This document shows positions 1 through 5,337 of a stretch of 7,450 bases of DNA, piece after piece. Position 1 is the stretch's first letter. Each line of letters opens with the position of its first letter. A program made the position numbers and the translations under genes. Source of the DNA: Xanthocytophaga sp031424975. GTDB lineage: Bacteria; Bacteroidota; Bacteroidia; Cytophagales; 172606-1. Under the pieces are notes generated by a model. That model did not search any database. It saw only the letters and a list, made by a program, of their open reading frames with translations, and was not told the DNA's origin. Location of the stretch: NCBI GenBank assembly GCA_031424975.1, contig JANPIL010000310.1, positions 1 through 7,450 on the forward strand, read 5' to 3'.

Positions 1-678
1 CAGTTCGTATTTGAACCGCGTCAGCGCATCGGAATAGTGCTGCCACAGCCGTCCTTTCGTTTTGCCGCGCCGCGCGGCCTCGGTCAGTGTGCCGATTTCA
101 CCGGCGGTCATGGACGTGTAAAATGCCGGATAAACCCAGCCTTCCTCGGCCAGCCACGTGTTGAGATCTACTGCCACGCCGCTTTTGCGAACCGAGATAT
201 TGCCCACGAAGCGGCCGTAGGTGTCAATGACCTCGTACGGGAAATCCACTTGGGTGGTGAACTCGCAGGCAACCGGGCTGTCGCCGGTGGTTTGCAGGAA
301 TGCCGATAAGCCGACCGTGGCCGTTTCGCCCATGTACTGCCTGAACTCCCGGTTGAGCCGGTTGTAAGCTTCGCGCTGCTGGCTTGATATGTCGTCCGAA
401 CGCCGCAGTGCCGGGGCGCGGTAGTGCAGTTCGGGTGCGTCAATGCCTTGCAGGCGCACCGTGATGCGGTTGTTTTTAATCACTTCCCTGCGGCTGGCTC
501 CCCGCACCGATGCGCCTTCGAAGGCACGGGTGGGCAGGAAAGGGCTGTTTGCGTTGGCACTGAAGGAAAACGAATCGCTGGCAACAGTCAACTGGATTTT
601 TGTCGTGTCCGCATCCGAGCCGCCCGACGGCCAGAATTGGCCCGTATCAATCGTTCCCTTTATTTTCAGGATTCCCAT
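1..678 (-). CDS. Staphylococcal-nuclease-like (thermonuclease family) protein, C-terminus beyond window
   Basis: An uninterrupted minus-strand frame runs from an ATG at 678 to the window edge (226 residues, no stop seen). The SNase fold is indicated by ITVRLQGIDAPELHYR (residues 72-87), which matches the family's R-L-x-G-I-D-A-P-E core, with R75, D80 and E83 in the places of the catalytic/metal residues R35, D40 and E43 of S. aureus nuclease. DTYGRFVGNISV (152-163) contains the second catalytic Arg (R156, like R87). SDADT (21-25) probably replaces the usual DGDT metal motif, which would mean about 45 residues are inserted before the core strand. VDLNTWLAEEGWVYPAFY (170-187) fits the conserved helix after the core. 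Family members are Ca-dependent phosphodiesterases acting on DNA or RNA. No signal peptide is visible, so the protein may be cytoplasmic, unlike many secreted thermonucleases. No clear Shine-Dalgarno precedes the ATG; it was chosen as the first ATG in frame before the conserved region. The full domain architecture is unknown because the 3' end is missing. Confidence 0.8.
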   Translation of the reverse strand, partial: MGILKIKGTIDTGQFWPSGGSDADTTKIQLTVASDSFSFSANANSPFLPTRAFEGASVRGASRREVIKNNRITVRLQGIDAPELHYRAPALRRSDDISSQQREAYNRLNREFRQYMGETATVGLSAFLQTTGDSPVACEFTTQVDFPYEVIDTYGRFVGNISVRKSGVAVDLNTWLAEEGWVYPAFYTSMTAGEIGTLTEAARRGKTKGRLWQHYSDALTRFKYEL

Positions 679-755
679 GGTGTGTGTGTGATGGTGGTGC
701 CGGAGGCTTGTGAGTGTTGGTGGGCAAGAACGGTTTTCGTAAACATGGTTCCCGG

Positions 756-783
756 AAATAGTATCTTTTGAAAACGCCAAACC
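756..783 (+). repeat. AAATAGTATC box 1 (empty form, 28 bp)
   Basis: The left half AAATAGTATC (756-765) is followed directly by TTTTGAAAACGCCAAACC (766-783). It is one of eight related boxes in the window and one of five with no hairpin between the halves. It lies upstream of the minus-strand nuclease gene, 78 bp from its start codon. Its function is unknown. Confidence 0.8.
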
Positions 784-808
784 TCTATCCGGGTCAAGGC
801 CAAGTCTG

Positions 809-850
809 CGCGGTTTTGAGAAACCGCGTGTCGGTTGTGAGCAACCGACA
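809..850. repeat. Two abutting perfect hairpins with the same TGAG loop
   Basis: Hairpin one is CGCGGTTT / AAACCGCG (809-816 with 821-828, 8 bp). Hairpin two starts at the next base and is TGTCGGTTG / CAACCGACA (829-837 with 842-850, 9 bp). Both loops are TGAG (817-820 and 838-841). There is no T-tract, so this is not a classical terminator. The pair lies between box 1 and box 2 and resembles paired REP hairpins. Confidence 0.75.
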
Positions 851-860
851 CCACACGCCG

Positions 861-936
861 AAATAGTATCCCCGCTAAAGCTAAAAGTTTCGCCAAAGGC
901 GGAAACGGGGCTTTCAGCTTTCAAAAACGCCAAACC
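861..936 (+). repeat. AAATAGTATC box 2 (filled form, 48-nt hairpin insert)
   Basis: The left half AAATAGTATC is at 861-870 and the right half TTTCAAAAACGCCAAACC at 919-936. Between them 48 nt (871-918) can fold: GTTTCGCC (887-894) pairs with GGCGGAAAC around an AAA loop with one bulge, and AAAGCTAAAAG (near 876-886) is nearly complementary to CTTTCAGCTTT (911-921). The start of the insert resembles the insert of box 6. Removing it would give the 28-bp empty form. Confidence 0.75.
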
Positions 937-970
937 TGCCATTGCGGTCTGCGCGGGCAAAAGCGGCTTG

Positions 971-1004
971 TTTTTTTCTTGTTTGGGAAATTTGCCTAAC
1001 TTTC
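971..1004 (+). promoter_or_regulatory. Possible Bacteroidota-type promoter of small-protein gene, copy A
   Basis: A T-run (971-977) and TAACTTTC (997-1004) are 19 bp apart. This resembles the Bacteroidota -33 TTTG / -7 TAnnTTTG pattern, with a mismatch in each element. The same arrangement and spacing are kept in copy B (5007-5013 and 5033-5040). A start just downstream would leave a leader of roughly 35 nt. The match is weak and the conservation may simply reflect recent duplication. Confidence 0.25.
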
Positions 1005-1044
1005 CTTTTTGACACCCGATTTCCCATCCAACCCGACAGATGCC

Positions 1045-1152
1045 ATGGCAAAGGACAAATCGCCCACGAAGGAGAAAAAAAAGGAGCCGGCCAAGAGCCT
1101 CAAGGAAAAGCGCGCCGCCAAGCAGGACAAAAAGGACAGCCGCCGCGACTGA
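1045..1152 (+). CDS. 35-aa Lys-rich small protein, copy A
   Basis: The ATG at 1045 opens a 35-codon frame ending in TGA (1150-1152). The product is highly charged, with about a dozen Lys plus several Arg, Asp and Glu. It starts MAKDKSPTKEKKK and ends AKQDKKDSRRD, with a central SLKEKRAAK (18-26). It has no Cys, aromatic residue, signal peptide or membrane segment. The evidence for coding is comparative: the copy at 5082-5189 differs at three positions, all third codon bases and all synonymous (Thr, Lys, Glu), leaving an identical protein. No function can be assigned from sequence. The composition suggests a soluble, probably disordered or helical, nucleic-acid- or ribosome-associated protein, which is inference only. 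It is followed by a hairpin (1171-1192) and then the acyl-CoA dehydrogenase gene 64 bp away, so co-transcription is possible but not shown. Confidence 0.8.
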   Translation: MAKDKSPTKEKKKEPAKSLKEKRAAKQDKKDSRRD

Positions 1153-1170
1153 GTCTTTTATCCAAACCCT

Positions 1171-1192
1171 CTCCCCGGCAACCAACGGGGAG
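1171..1192. repeat. GC-rich hairpin between small gene and acyl-CoA dehydrogenase gene
   Basis: CTCCCCG (1171-1177) pairs perfectly with CGGGGAG (1186-1192) around an 8-nt loop, and flanking CCC/GGG can extend the stem past a bulge. It has no T-tract, so a role as terminator of the 35-aa gene is doubtful. It could equally be another REP-like palindrome or an mRNA structure. Confidence 0.5.
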
Positions 1193-1216
1193 GGGAAACC
1201 GCCCCCCATCGTTGCC

Positions 1217-2371
1217 ATGACCGATACCATTCCTGTTTCCACTGACCTGATTATTGCCAACCTTACGGCCCTGGCCGGCAAGTTTGCCCGGAACCGGGCC
1301 GAACGCCAGAAACGCCGCTGCCTTGACCCGGCGGATTTTGCCTGCATTGCCGATACCGGCTACCTGCTGGCCGCCGTGCCCGAAGCCCATGGCGGCACCT
1401 GGCGCACCGTTGGCGCATCGCTGCGGCCCGTGTGCGAGATGCTGCGCGTGCTGGCCCACGGCGATTCGTCGGTGGCCCTGGTATCGGCCATGCACCCGTC
1501 GGTGCTGTCCAACTGGCTGTGCCCGCCAACCGTGCCGCCCGAACGCACGGATGCGTGGCAGCGGCAGTGCGCCGAAGTGTTCGGCACGGTGCGCGACGGT
1601 GCGCAGTGGGGCACCATCACTTCCGAGCCGGGCAGTGGCGGCGACATCAGCAAAACCGCCGCCGGTGCCGTACCCGATGGCCATGGCCGCTACCGCCTTT
1701 CGGGGCGCAAGCATTTTGGCAGCGGTTCGGGCATACTCGACTACATGGTCACCACCGCCGTGCCCGCCCATGAACCCGATGCCGATGTTTTTTATATCCG
1801 CTACAAGGATCAGCCGTGGGATGGATCCACGGGCGTGAAGCTGCTGGCCGAATGGGAGGCGCATGGCATGGCGGCCACCCAAAGCCACAGCATGGAGTTC
1901 ACCGGCTTTCCGGCGGTGCGCATCGCGTGGTCGGCCCCTTACGATTCCGCCCGGCTGGGGCACGTGGTGGGGCCTTGCACATTCATGGCCGTGGTCACGG
2001 GTATCGTTGAAATTGCGCACCAGACCGCCCGCCAGCACGTGGATCGCAAGGCCGGTGCGTTGCGGGCCTTTGAAAAACTCGAATTCATGCGGGCCGAACA
2101 CGACTGCTGGCTGCTGGGCAAGGCATACCACGGCGTGCTTGCCGATGTGGAGGCTGGCCACACCCATACCGTACCGCTGGCCAAACTGGCCATGTCTGAA
2201 CTGGCCGAAAGCATCCTGACGCGCCTGTGCCGGGTGGTGGGCGGCAGTTCGCTGTCGCGGCATTCGCCGTTCGGCTACTGGTGCCAGGATGTGAAGGCAC
2301 TGGGTTTTTTGCGTCCCCCGTGGGCATTGGCCTACGACACGCTTTACGATGGGCTTGGCATCGGGCAGTGA
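1217..2371 (+). CDS. Acyl-CoA dehydrogenase-family flavoprotein (catalytic Glu apparently replaced)
   Basis: 384 residues, the usual length for an acyl-CoA dehydrogenase (ACAD). The order of motifs fits the fold: an N-terminal helical domain (about 1-130); the middle beta domain with WGTITSEPGSGGDISKTAAG (131-150), equivalent to the FAD/substrate TEPxxGSD segment, plus RYRLSGRKHFGSGSGILDY (158-176); the AEWEAHGMAATQSHSMEFTGF segment (211-231), like the family's G-x-R-x-T/S strand; and a C-terminal helical bundle with RVVGGSSLSRHSPFGYWCQD (339-358). In classical enzymes the catalytic Glu lies in a YEGT sequence after the RD motif. Here the region reads KALGFLRPPWALAYD (360-374) with no such Glu, which recalls the type-2 C-terminal domain of DszC-like flavin monooxygenases. 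Dehydrogenase activity should therefore not be assumed. The start at 1217 (MTDTIPV) was chosen because an upstream in-frame extension would overlap the 35-aa gene and encode Pro/Arg-rich sequence. The substrate is unknown. Confidence 0.85.
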   Translation: MTDTIPVSTDLIIANLTALAGKFARNRAERQKRRCLDPADFACIADTGYLLAAVPEAHGGTWRTVGASLRPVCEMLRVLAHGDSSVALVSAMHPSVLSNWLCPPTVPPERTDAWQRQCAEVFGTVRDGAQWGTITSEPGSGGDISKTAAGAVPDGHGRYRLSGRKHFGSGSGILDYMVTTAVPAHEPDADVFYIRYKDQPWDGSTGVKLLAEWEAHGMAATQSHSMEFTGFPAVRIAWSAPYDSARLGHVVGPCTFMAVVTGIVEIAHQTARQHVDRKAGALRAFEKLEFMRAEHDCWLLGKAYHGVLADVEAGHTHTVPLAKLAMSELAESILTRLCRVVGGSSLSRHSPFGYWCQDVKALGFLRPPWALAYDTLYDGLGIGQ

Positions 2372-2401
2372 ACCGAGTGGCCGGGAAGAACATTGGAGGC
2401 A

Positions 2402-2435
2402 CTGACAATTGACAATTAAAATGCGAGGCATTTTT
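2402..2435 (+). repeat. TGACAATT direct repeat and AT-rich hairpin
   Basis: Two adjacent copies of TGACAATT lie at about 2403-2418. They run into a hairpin AAAATGC / GCATTTT (2418-2424 with 2428-2434, loop GAG) followed by a short T-run. It lies about 45 bp after the acyl-CoA dehydrogenase stop, so it could act as a weak terminator. It may equally be a dispersed palindrome next to box 3. Confidence 0.5.
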
Positions 2436-2453
2436 CATGATTCATTATTTTGA

Positions 2454-2481
2454 AAATAGTATCTTTCAAAAAGCCGAAACC
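2454..2481 (+). repeat. AAATAGTATC box 3 (empty form, 28 bp)
   Basis: AAATAGTATC (2454-2463) is followed directly by TTTCAAAAAGCCGAAACC (2464-2481). The right half differs from those of the filled boxes 2 and 4 in only a few bases. It is a useful 'before insertion' comparison for those copies. It lies 70 bp upstream of the thioredoxin-like gene. Confidence 0.8.
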
Positions 2482-2551
2482 CCTTTCTTTATAAAACCAT
2501 CGTGCCTTGCCGATTTTTATTTTCCTATCACAAACCCCAAAGTGGCCTCAC

Positions 2552-3145
2552 ATGAAACAACAATTTTCCCTGTTCATATTTGCCGCGCTGCTGGCCGTTT
2601 TGCCTGCGGTGGCACAGGTAAAGGCCAATGCCTGCCTCGACCGGCTCAACGGCGCGCTGCATCCCGACCGCACCGAGCTGGCCTGCACCGGCGACAGCCT
2701 GAGCCTGTACCGGCTGATGGAGCAAGCCCGGCAGCAGCGAAAAATCGTCATGGTTGTGTTTGACGGCATTGACTGCGGCAACTGCAAGCGCAATGCCCCC
2801 AACGTGTCGCGGTTCATGGAACGCCATGCCGACAAGTTTGTGTTCTGGGCACCGCTCGGCAAGCTCAACGGCAAGCCTGCCTGCACTGATATCGAAACCT
2901 GGGACAAGCAATATCCCGGCTACCGCAATGCCACTTCTTTCCTGATCCATGGCACGCACCCGTGGTATATGTACGGCGACTACAACTGGCCCTACTACAC
3001 GGTCATAGACCCGGCCACCCGCAAAATACACTGTCAGGCCGGGCAGAACGACTTCGAAAAGGGATCGGAACAGACGTGGGCTTATGTGAGCGAAAAAGCC
3101 CTGCAACTGCACAAGGCCACTTACGGGAAAGCGAAAAAGCCATGA
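2552..3145 (+). CDS. Exported thioredoxin-fold protein with CGNC motif
   Basis: 197 residues. MKQQFSLFIFAALLAVLPAVAQVKA is a signal peptide, probably cut near residues 21-25, so the mature protein should be periplasmic. KIVMVVFDGIDCGNCKRNAP (64-83) is a thioredoxin-type strand followed by the redox site CGNC (C75, C78), and YNWPYYTVIDPATRKIHC (144-161) has the cis-Pro strand (P147) opposite it. Four further Cys (28, 45, 111, 161) could form structural disulfides. Such proteins reduce, form or isomerise disulfides, and the partner is unknown. The ATG at 2552 is preferred over an upstream in-frame start because it places the signal peptide at the N-terminus. The stop overlaps the next gene's start (ATGA), so translation is probably coupled. 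It looks like the first gene of an operon with the Ig-like lipoprotein and the TTC38-like gene. Confidence 0.8.
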   Translation: MKQQFSLFIFAALLAVLPAVAQVKANACLDRLNGALHPDRTELACTGDSLSLYRLMEQARQQRKIVMVVFDGIDCGNCKRNAPNVSRFMERHADKFVFWAPLGKLNGKPACTDIETWDKQYPGYRNATSFLIHGTHPWYMYGDYNWPYYTVIDPATRKIHCQAGQNDFEKGSEQTWAYVSEKALQLHKATYGKAKKP

Positions 3146-3573
3146 CCACCCTGCGTTTTTTGCCGTTGCTTCTCTGCCTGCTGGCGGCCTGCGTCCCGCA
3201 CCCGGTGCTGCGCGTACAGGCCGGCAGCGTGTCGGCAAGGGGTATTGCCGGCCAAGACATCGTGGTGAAAGCCCGCGTGCGGTATTCAGGCCGGCAGCCC
3301 CGGCAGTTTGTCTGGAAGAAGCAAACCGAAAGCCTGTCCGCCGGGTGGGAACTACCTTCGGTATGCACCCCCGACGGCTGCATGGGCCCCGGTTTTACGG
3401 AAGGGCGTTTCAGTTTGCCCAACCGGCGGTGGCACGAGGTTTACCTTACGTTTTATCCCGAAGGAAAGCCGGGCACAGCTGTGTCCGGGCTGATCATATA
3501 CCCGGCCGACGAGCCGGGGCGAGCTATCACCATTACGTACACGGCCAACGCCGACAGTGTGGCACACCCGTAG
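3142..3573 (+). CDS. Lipoprotein with a Bacteroidota Ig-like domain
   Basis: 143 residues. RFLPLLLCLLAACVPHP is a lipoprotein signal with lipobox LAAC (C17 lipidated), and no acidic retention signal is obvious after the Cys. The remainder is predicted beta-sandwich: QDIVVKARVRYSG (38-50), then GWELPSVCTPDGC (68-80), and HEVYLTFYPEGKPGTAVSGL (98-117). The W-x5-C-x4-C pattern and the FYPxGxPG stretch resemble the Ig-like domain that in many Bacteroidota secreted proteins follows a thioredoxin-like or Omp28-type domain; this is my recollection of the family, not a search result. C75 and C80 could form a disulfide and be a substrate of the preceding CxxC protein. The ATG overlaps the upstream TGA by two bases. 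The function is unknown; a cell-envelope binding or accessory role is inferred. Confidence 0.75.
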   Translation: MTTLRFLPLLLCLLAACVPHPVLRVQAGSVSARGIAGQDIVVKARVRYSGRQPRQFVWKKQTESLSAGWELPSVCTPDGCMGPGFTEGRFSLPNRRWHEVYLTFYPEGKPGTAVSGLIIYPADEPGRAITITYTANADSVAHP

Positions 3574-3578
3574 ATTTC

Positions 3579-4829
3579 ATGCCCATGCAACCAAAATCCC
3601 CGGAAGACCGGTACGGACTGGCACTCACCACCGACCACCTTGACGCGGCGGCAGACTACCGGCAAGGCGTGGACTGCCTGCTGGCTGCCAATGCCGGTGC
3701 CGGTGAATACTTGGAACGCGCCGTACACGCTGACGGACGGTTTGCCTTGGCGCACATGGCCTTGGCTGTGCTCTACGACATGGAAGGCAAAGCCGGGCAA
3801 CGCCAAGCCGCCCTCTGCGCCGCCACCCTCCACGCGCCGCTGGCCACGCTCCGCGAGCGGCAGCACGTGCGGATACTGGAACTGATGCTGCGCGACGAGC
3901 CGGTAGCCGCCTACCGGCTGCTGCAAGCCCATGTGCGGGCGTATCCGCTGGATGCGTTCATCCTTTCACAAGTGACGGGAGCTTACGGCATACTGGCTTT
4001 CAGCGGCAAAAGCGACTTTGACCGCGAACGATTGTCCATGCTCGAATCGGTGCGGGCCAGTTACGGCAACGACTGGTGGTTTCTGGGGATGCACGCCTAC
4101 TCACTGGCCGAGGTATTCAGGCACGGGGAGGCGCGTGAACAGGCCGAAAAATCGCTGGCGCTATTCTACTACAACGGCCATGCCGCCCACAGTTACGCCC
4201 ATGTGCTGTACGAATCAGACCGCCCGGAGGAGGGTTCGGCCTTTCTGGCCGGGTGGCTGCCCGGCTACGATGCCCGCGCCCCCATTGCCGGGCACTTGTG
4301 CTGGCACCAAGCCTTGTGCGAGGCGCAGCGGGGCAACCACGCCCAGGCTCTGGATATCTACCACGCCCGCCTGCGGCCCGCCGTGACCACCTCGCCCGGC
4401 TACGGCAAACTCATTGATGCGGCTTCGGCCTTGTGGCGGCTGGGGCTGATGGGCGTGCCCGTGCAAGCCGCGCACTGGCAGGAACTCGCCGACGAAATGC
4501 CCCGCCACCTGCCCGCCACGCCCGACCCGTTTCTGGATATCCACATGGCCGTGATATATGCCGCCCACCGCCCCGGCAACGATGCGTGGGTGGGCGCACT
4601 GCTCGAAAAATACTACGCGCAGGCGCATCCGCTGGCCGACTTGGTGGCGCAGGTGTGCCGGGGGCTGTGCGCTTTTGCCGGTCAGGATTACGCACATTCG
4701 GGCGCGTTGCTGGCTGCGGCCATGCCCGGCCTGCCCCGCATTGGCGGCAGCCACGCCCAGCGCGGACTTGTTTCGGAAACCTTGCGGTACGCGGCGGCAA
4801 AGTGCCGGGCGGATGCGTTGCCTGAGTGA
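3579..4829 (+). CDS. TTC38-like tetratricopeptide repeat protein
   Basis: 416 residues, in the size range of eukaryotic TTC38 and its bacterial homologues. The N-terminus DRYGLALTTDHLDAAADYRQG (10-30) is the family's opening signature. LGMHAYSLAEVFRHGEAREQAEKSLAL (169-195) followed by NGHAAHSYAHVLYESDRPEEGSAFLAGW (199-226) form adjacent TPR-like helix pairs, the second with the family's His-x3-His-x-Tyr-Ala-His-Val core. GHLCWHQALCEAQRGNHAQALDIYH (238-262) matches the N/C-x-W-H-x-A-L helix. There is no signal peptide, so it is probably cytoplasmic, and a scaffold or interaction role is likely but the partner is unknown. Only 5 bp separate it from the lipoprotein gene, so it is the third gene of the operon. 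A second ATG two codons in (3585) is an equally plausible start. Why a cytoplasmic protein is coupled to two exported ones is unexplained. Confidence 0.8.
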   Translation: MPMQPKSPEDRYGLALTTDHLDAAADYRQGVDCLLAANAGAGEYLERAVHADGRFALAHMALAVLYDMEGKAGQRQAALCAATLHAPLATLRERQHVRILELMLRDEPVAAYRLLQAHVRAYPLDAFILSQVTGAYGILAFSGKSDFDRERLSMLESVRASYGNDWWFLGMHAYSLAEVFRHGEAREQAEKSLALFYYNGHAAHSYAHVLYESDRPEEGSAFLAGWLPGYDARAPIAGHLCWHQALCEAQRGNHAQALDIYHARLRPAVTTSPGYGKLIDAASALWRLGLMGVPVQAAHWQELADEMPRHLPATPDPFLDIHMAVIYAAHRPGNDAWVGALLEKYYAQAHPLADLVAQVCRGLCAFAGQDYAHSGALLAAAMPGLPRIGGSHAQRGLVSETLRYAAAKCRADALPE

Positions 4830-4918
4830 CCCGCTGTGCTGATGCCCCAATCAAATCCTCCTTGGTTTTCGGCTTTCCGACACGGAACACAACGGGCGAA
4901 AAGTGCCGACAGGGGCGG

Positions 4919-4967
4919 GGTTTGGCGTTTTTGAAACCTGCCTGCCGGACAGGCAGGGATACTATTT
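4919..4967 (-). repeat. AAATAGTATC box 4 (filled form, 21-nt hairpin insert)
   Basis: On the minus strand AAATAGTATC (4967-4958) is followed by a 21-nt hairpin (4957-4937) and then TTTCAAAAACGCCAAACC (4936-4919). The hairpin is 8 bp, CCTGCCTG with CAGGCAGG, around a 5-nt loop. Deleting it leaves a 28-bp box nearly identical to box 3. It is the only minus-oriented box and follows the TTC38-like gene by about 90 bp. Confidence 0.8.
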
Positions 4968-4975
4968 TGCGGCAT

Positions 4976-4992
4976 CCCGCCGGACGGGCGGG
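4976..4992. repeat. GC-rich hairpin beside box 4
   Basis: CCCGCC (4976-4981) pairs with GGCGGG (4987-4992) around GGACG. It lies just outside the 5' (left-half) end of box 4 and overlaps the first bases of repeat block copy B. Hairpins also lie within 20 bp outside the left half of boxes 2, 5, 7 and 8. Confidence 0.55.
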
Positions 4993-5189
4993 CAAAAGCG
5001 GCTTTGTTTTTTTCTTGTTTGGAAAATTTGCCTAACTTTCCCTTTTGACACCCGATTTCCCACCCAACCCGACAGACCGCCATGGCAAAGGACAAATCGC
5101 CCACAAAGGAGAAAAAGAAGGAACCGGCCAAGAGCCTCAAGGAAAAGCGCGCCGCCAAGCAGGACAAAAAGGACAGCCGCCGCGACTGA
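4988..5189 (+). repeat. Direct repeat block, copy B (leader plus 35-aa gene)
   Basis: Second copy of the block at 953-1152, in the same orientation and about 4 kb away. The T-run/TAACTTTC leader motif is retained (5007-5013 and 5033-5040). Sequence after the TGA is unrelated to copy A, which sets the right boundary at the stop codon. Box 4 lies 20 bp to its left, in the opposite orientation to box 2 beside copy A. Confidence 0.9.
5082..5189 (+). CDS. 35-aa Lys-rich small protein, copy B
   Basis: ATG at 5082, TGA at 5187-5189. The predicted protein is identical residue for residue to that at 1045-1152. The codons differ at Thr8 (ACA for ACG), Lys12 (AAG for AAA) and Glu14 (GAA for GAG), all silent. 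Leader divergence is somewhat higher than coding divergence, as expected if the protein is under purifying selection. It is monocistronic as far as can be seen: a 10-bp hairpin and then box 5 separate it from the RAYT gene. The role is unknown; see copy A for composition. Two expressed identical copies might indicate dosage need, or a small multicopy family in this genome. Confidence 0.8.
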   Translation: MAKDKSPTKEKKKEPAKSLKEKRAAKQDKKDSRRD

Positions 5190-5260
5190 CCGGATGGCTC
5201 CGGCCCGGTTGCCGCGCGAAGCCGCCGCAACCGTTCGCAAGTTTACGGATCTGAAGTTCA

Positions 5261-5286
5261 TGGCGGAGCCTTCAAAGGCTCCGCCA
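5261..5286. repeat. Perfect 10-bp hairpin upstream of box 5 and the RAYT gene
   Basis: TGGCGGAGCC (5261-5270) pairs perfectly with GGCTCCGCCA (5277-5286) around loop TTCAAA. It lies 18 bp before box 5 and about 50 bp before the RAYT start. RAYT genes are typically accompanied by such REP hairpins. It has no T-run, so it is unlikely to be a terminator. Confidence 0.7.
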
Positions 5287-5304
5287 CAGTGAATAGGAAC
5301 ACGA

Positions 5305-5332
5305 AAATAGTATGTTTTGACACACACAAACC
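5305..5332 (+). repeat. AAATAGTATC box 5 (empty form, left flank of the RAYT gene)
   Basis: AAATAGTATG (5305-5314, the only copy ending in G) is followed by TTTTGACACACACAAACC (5315-5332). It closely matches box 7, with which it also shares the following CGCC. It ends five bases before the GTG start of the RAYT gene. Confidence 0.75.
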
Positions 5333-5337
5333 CGCCC

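Larger units (their letters stand above)
953..1152 (+). repeat. Direct repeat block, copy A (leader plus 35-aa gene)
   Basis: This stretch of about 200 bp recurs at 4988-5189. The leader differs by a few substitutions and two single-base indels, and the coding part by only three bases. Similarity begins at GCGGGCAAAAGCGG and ends at the TGA; downstream sequences are unrelated. The left edge lies 16 bp after box 2. The duplicated unit is therefore a gene with its leader and probably its promoter. Confidence 0.9.

Noticed and set aside
809..850. Transcription terminator at the tandem hairpins
   Set aside because: No T-run on either side in either direction and no gene end nearby: the nuclease gene starts, not ends, on this side.
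1040..1216. N-terminal extension of the acyl-CoA dehydrogenase to an ATG at 1040
   Set aside because: It would overlap the 35-aa gene in another frame, encode Arg/Pro-rich sequence and cross a hairpin. The ATG at 1217 gives the normal family length.
1100..2431. 443-codon open frame on the minus strand opposite the acyl-CoA dehydrogenase gene
   Set aside because: Antisense shadow of a GC-rich gene: the translation is rich in His, Gly and Arg without recognisable motifs, whereas the plus strand encodes a clear family member.
5317..5337. TTG start for the RAYT gene
   Set aside because: It falls inside box 5, so the extra residues would be encoded by repeat DNA. The GTG at 5338 follows the box and fits the usual short N-terminus, though the TTG is not formally excluded.
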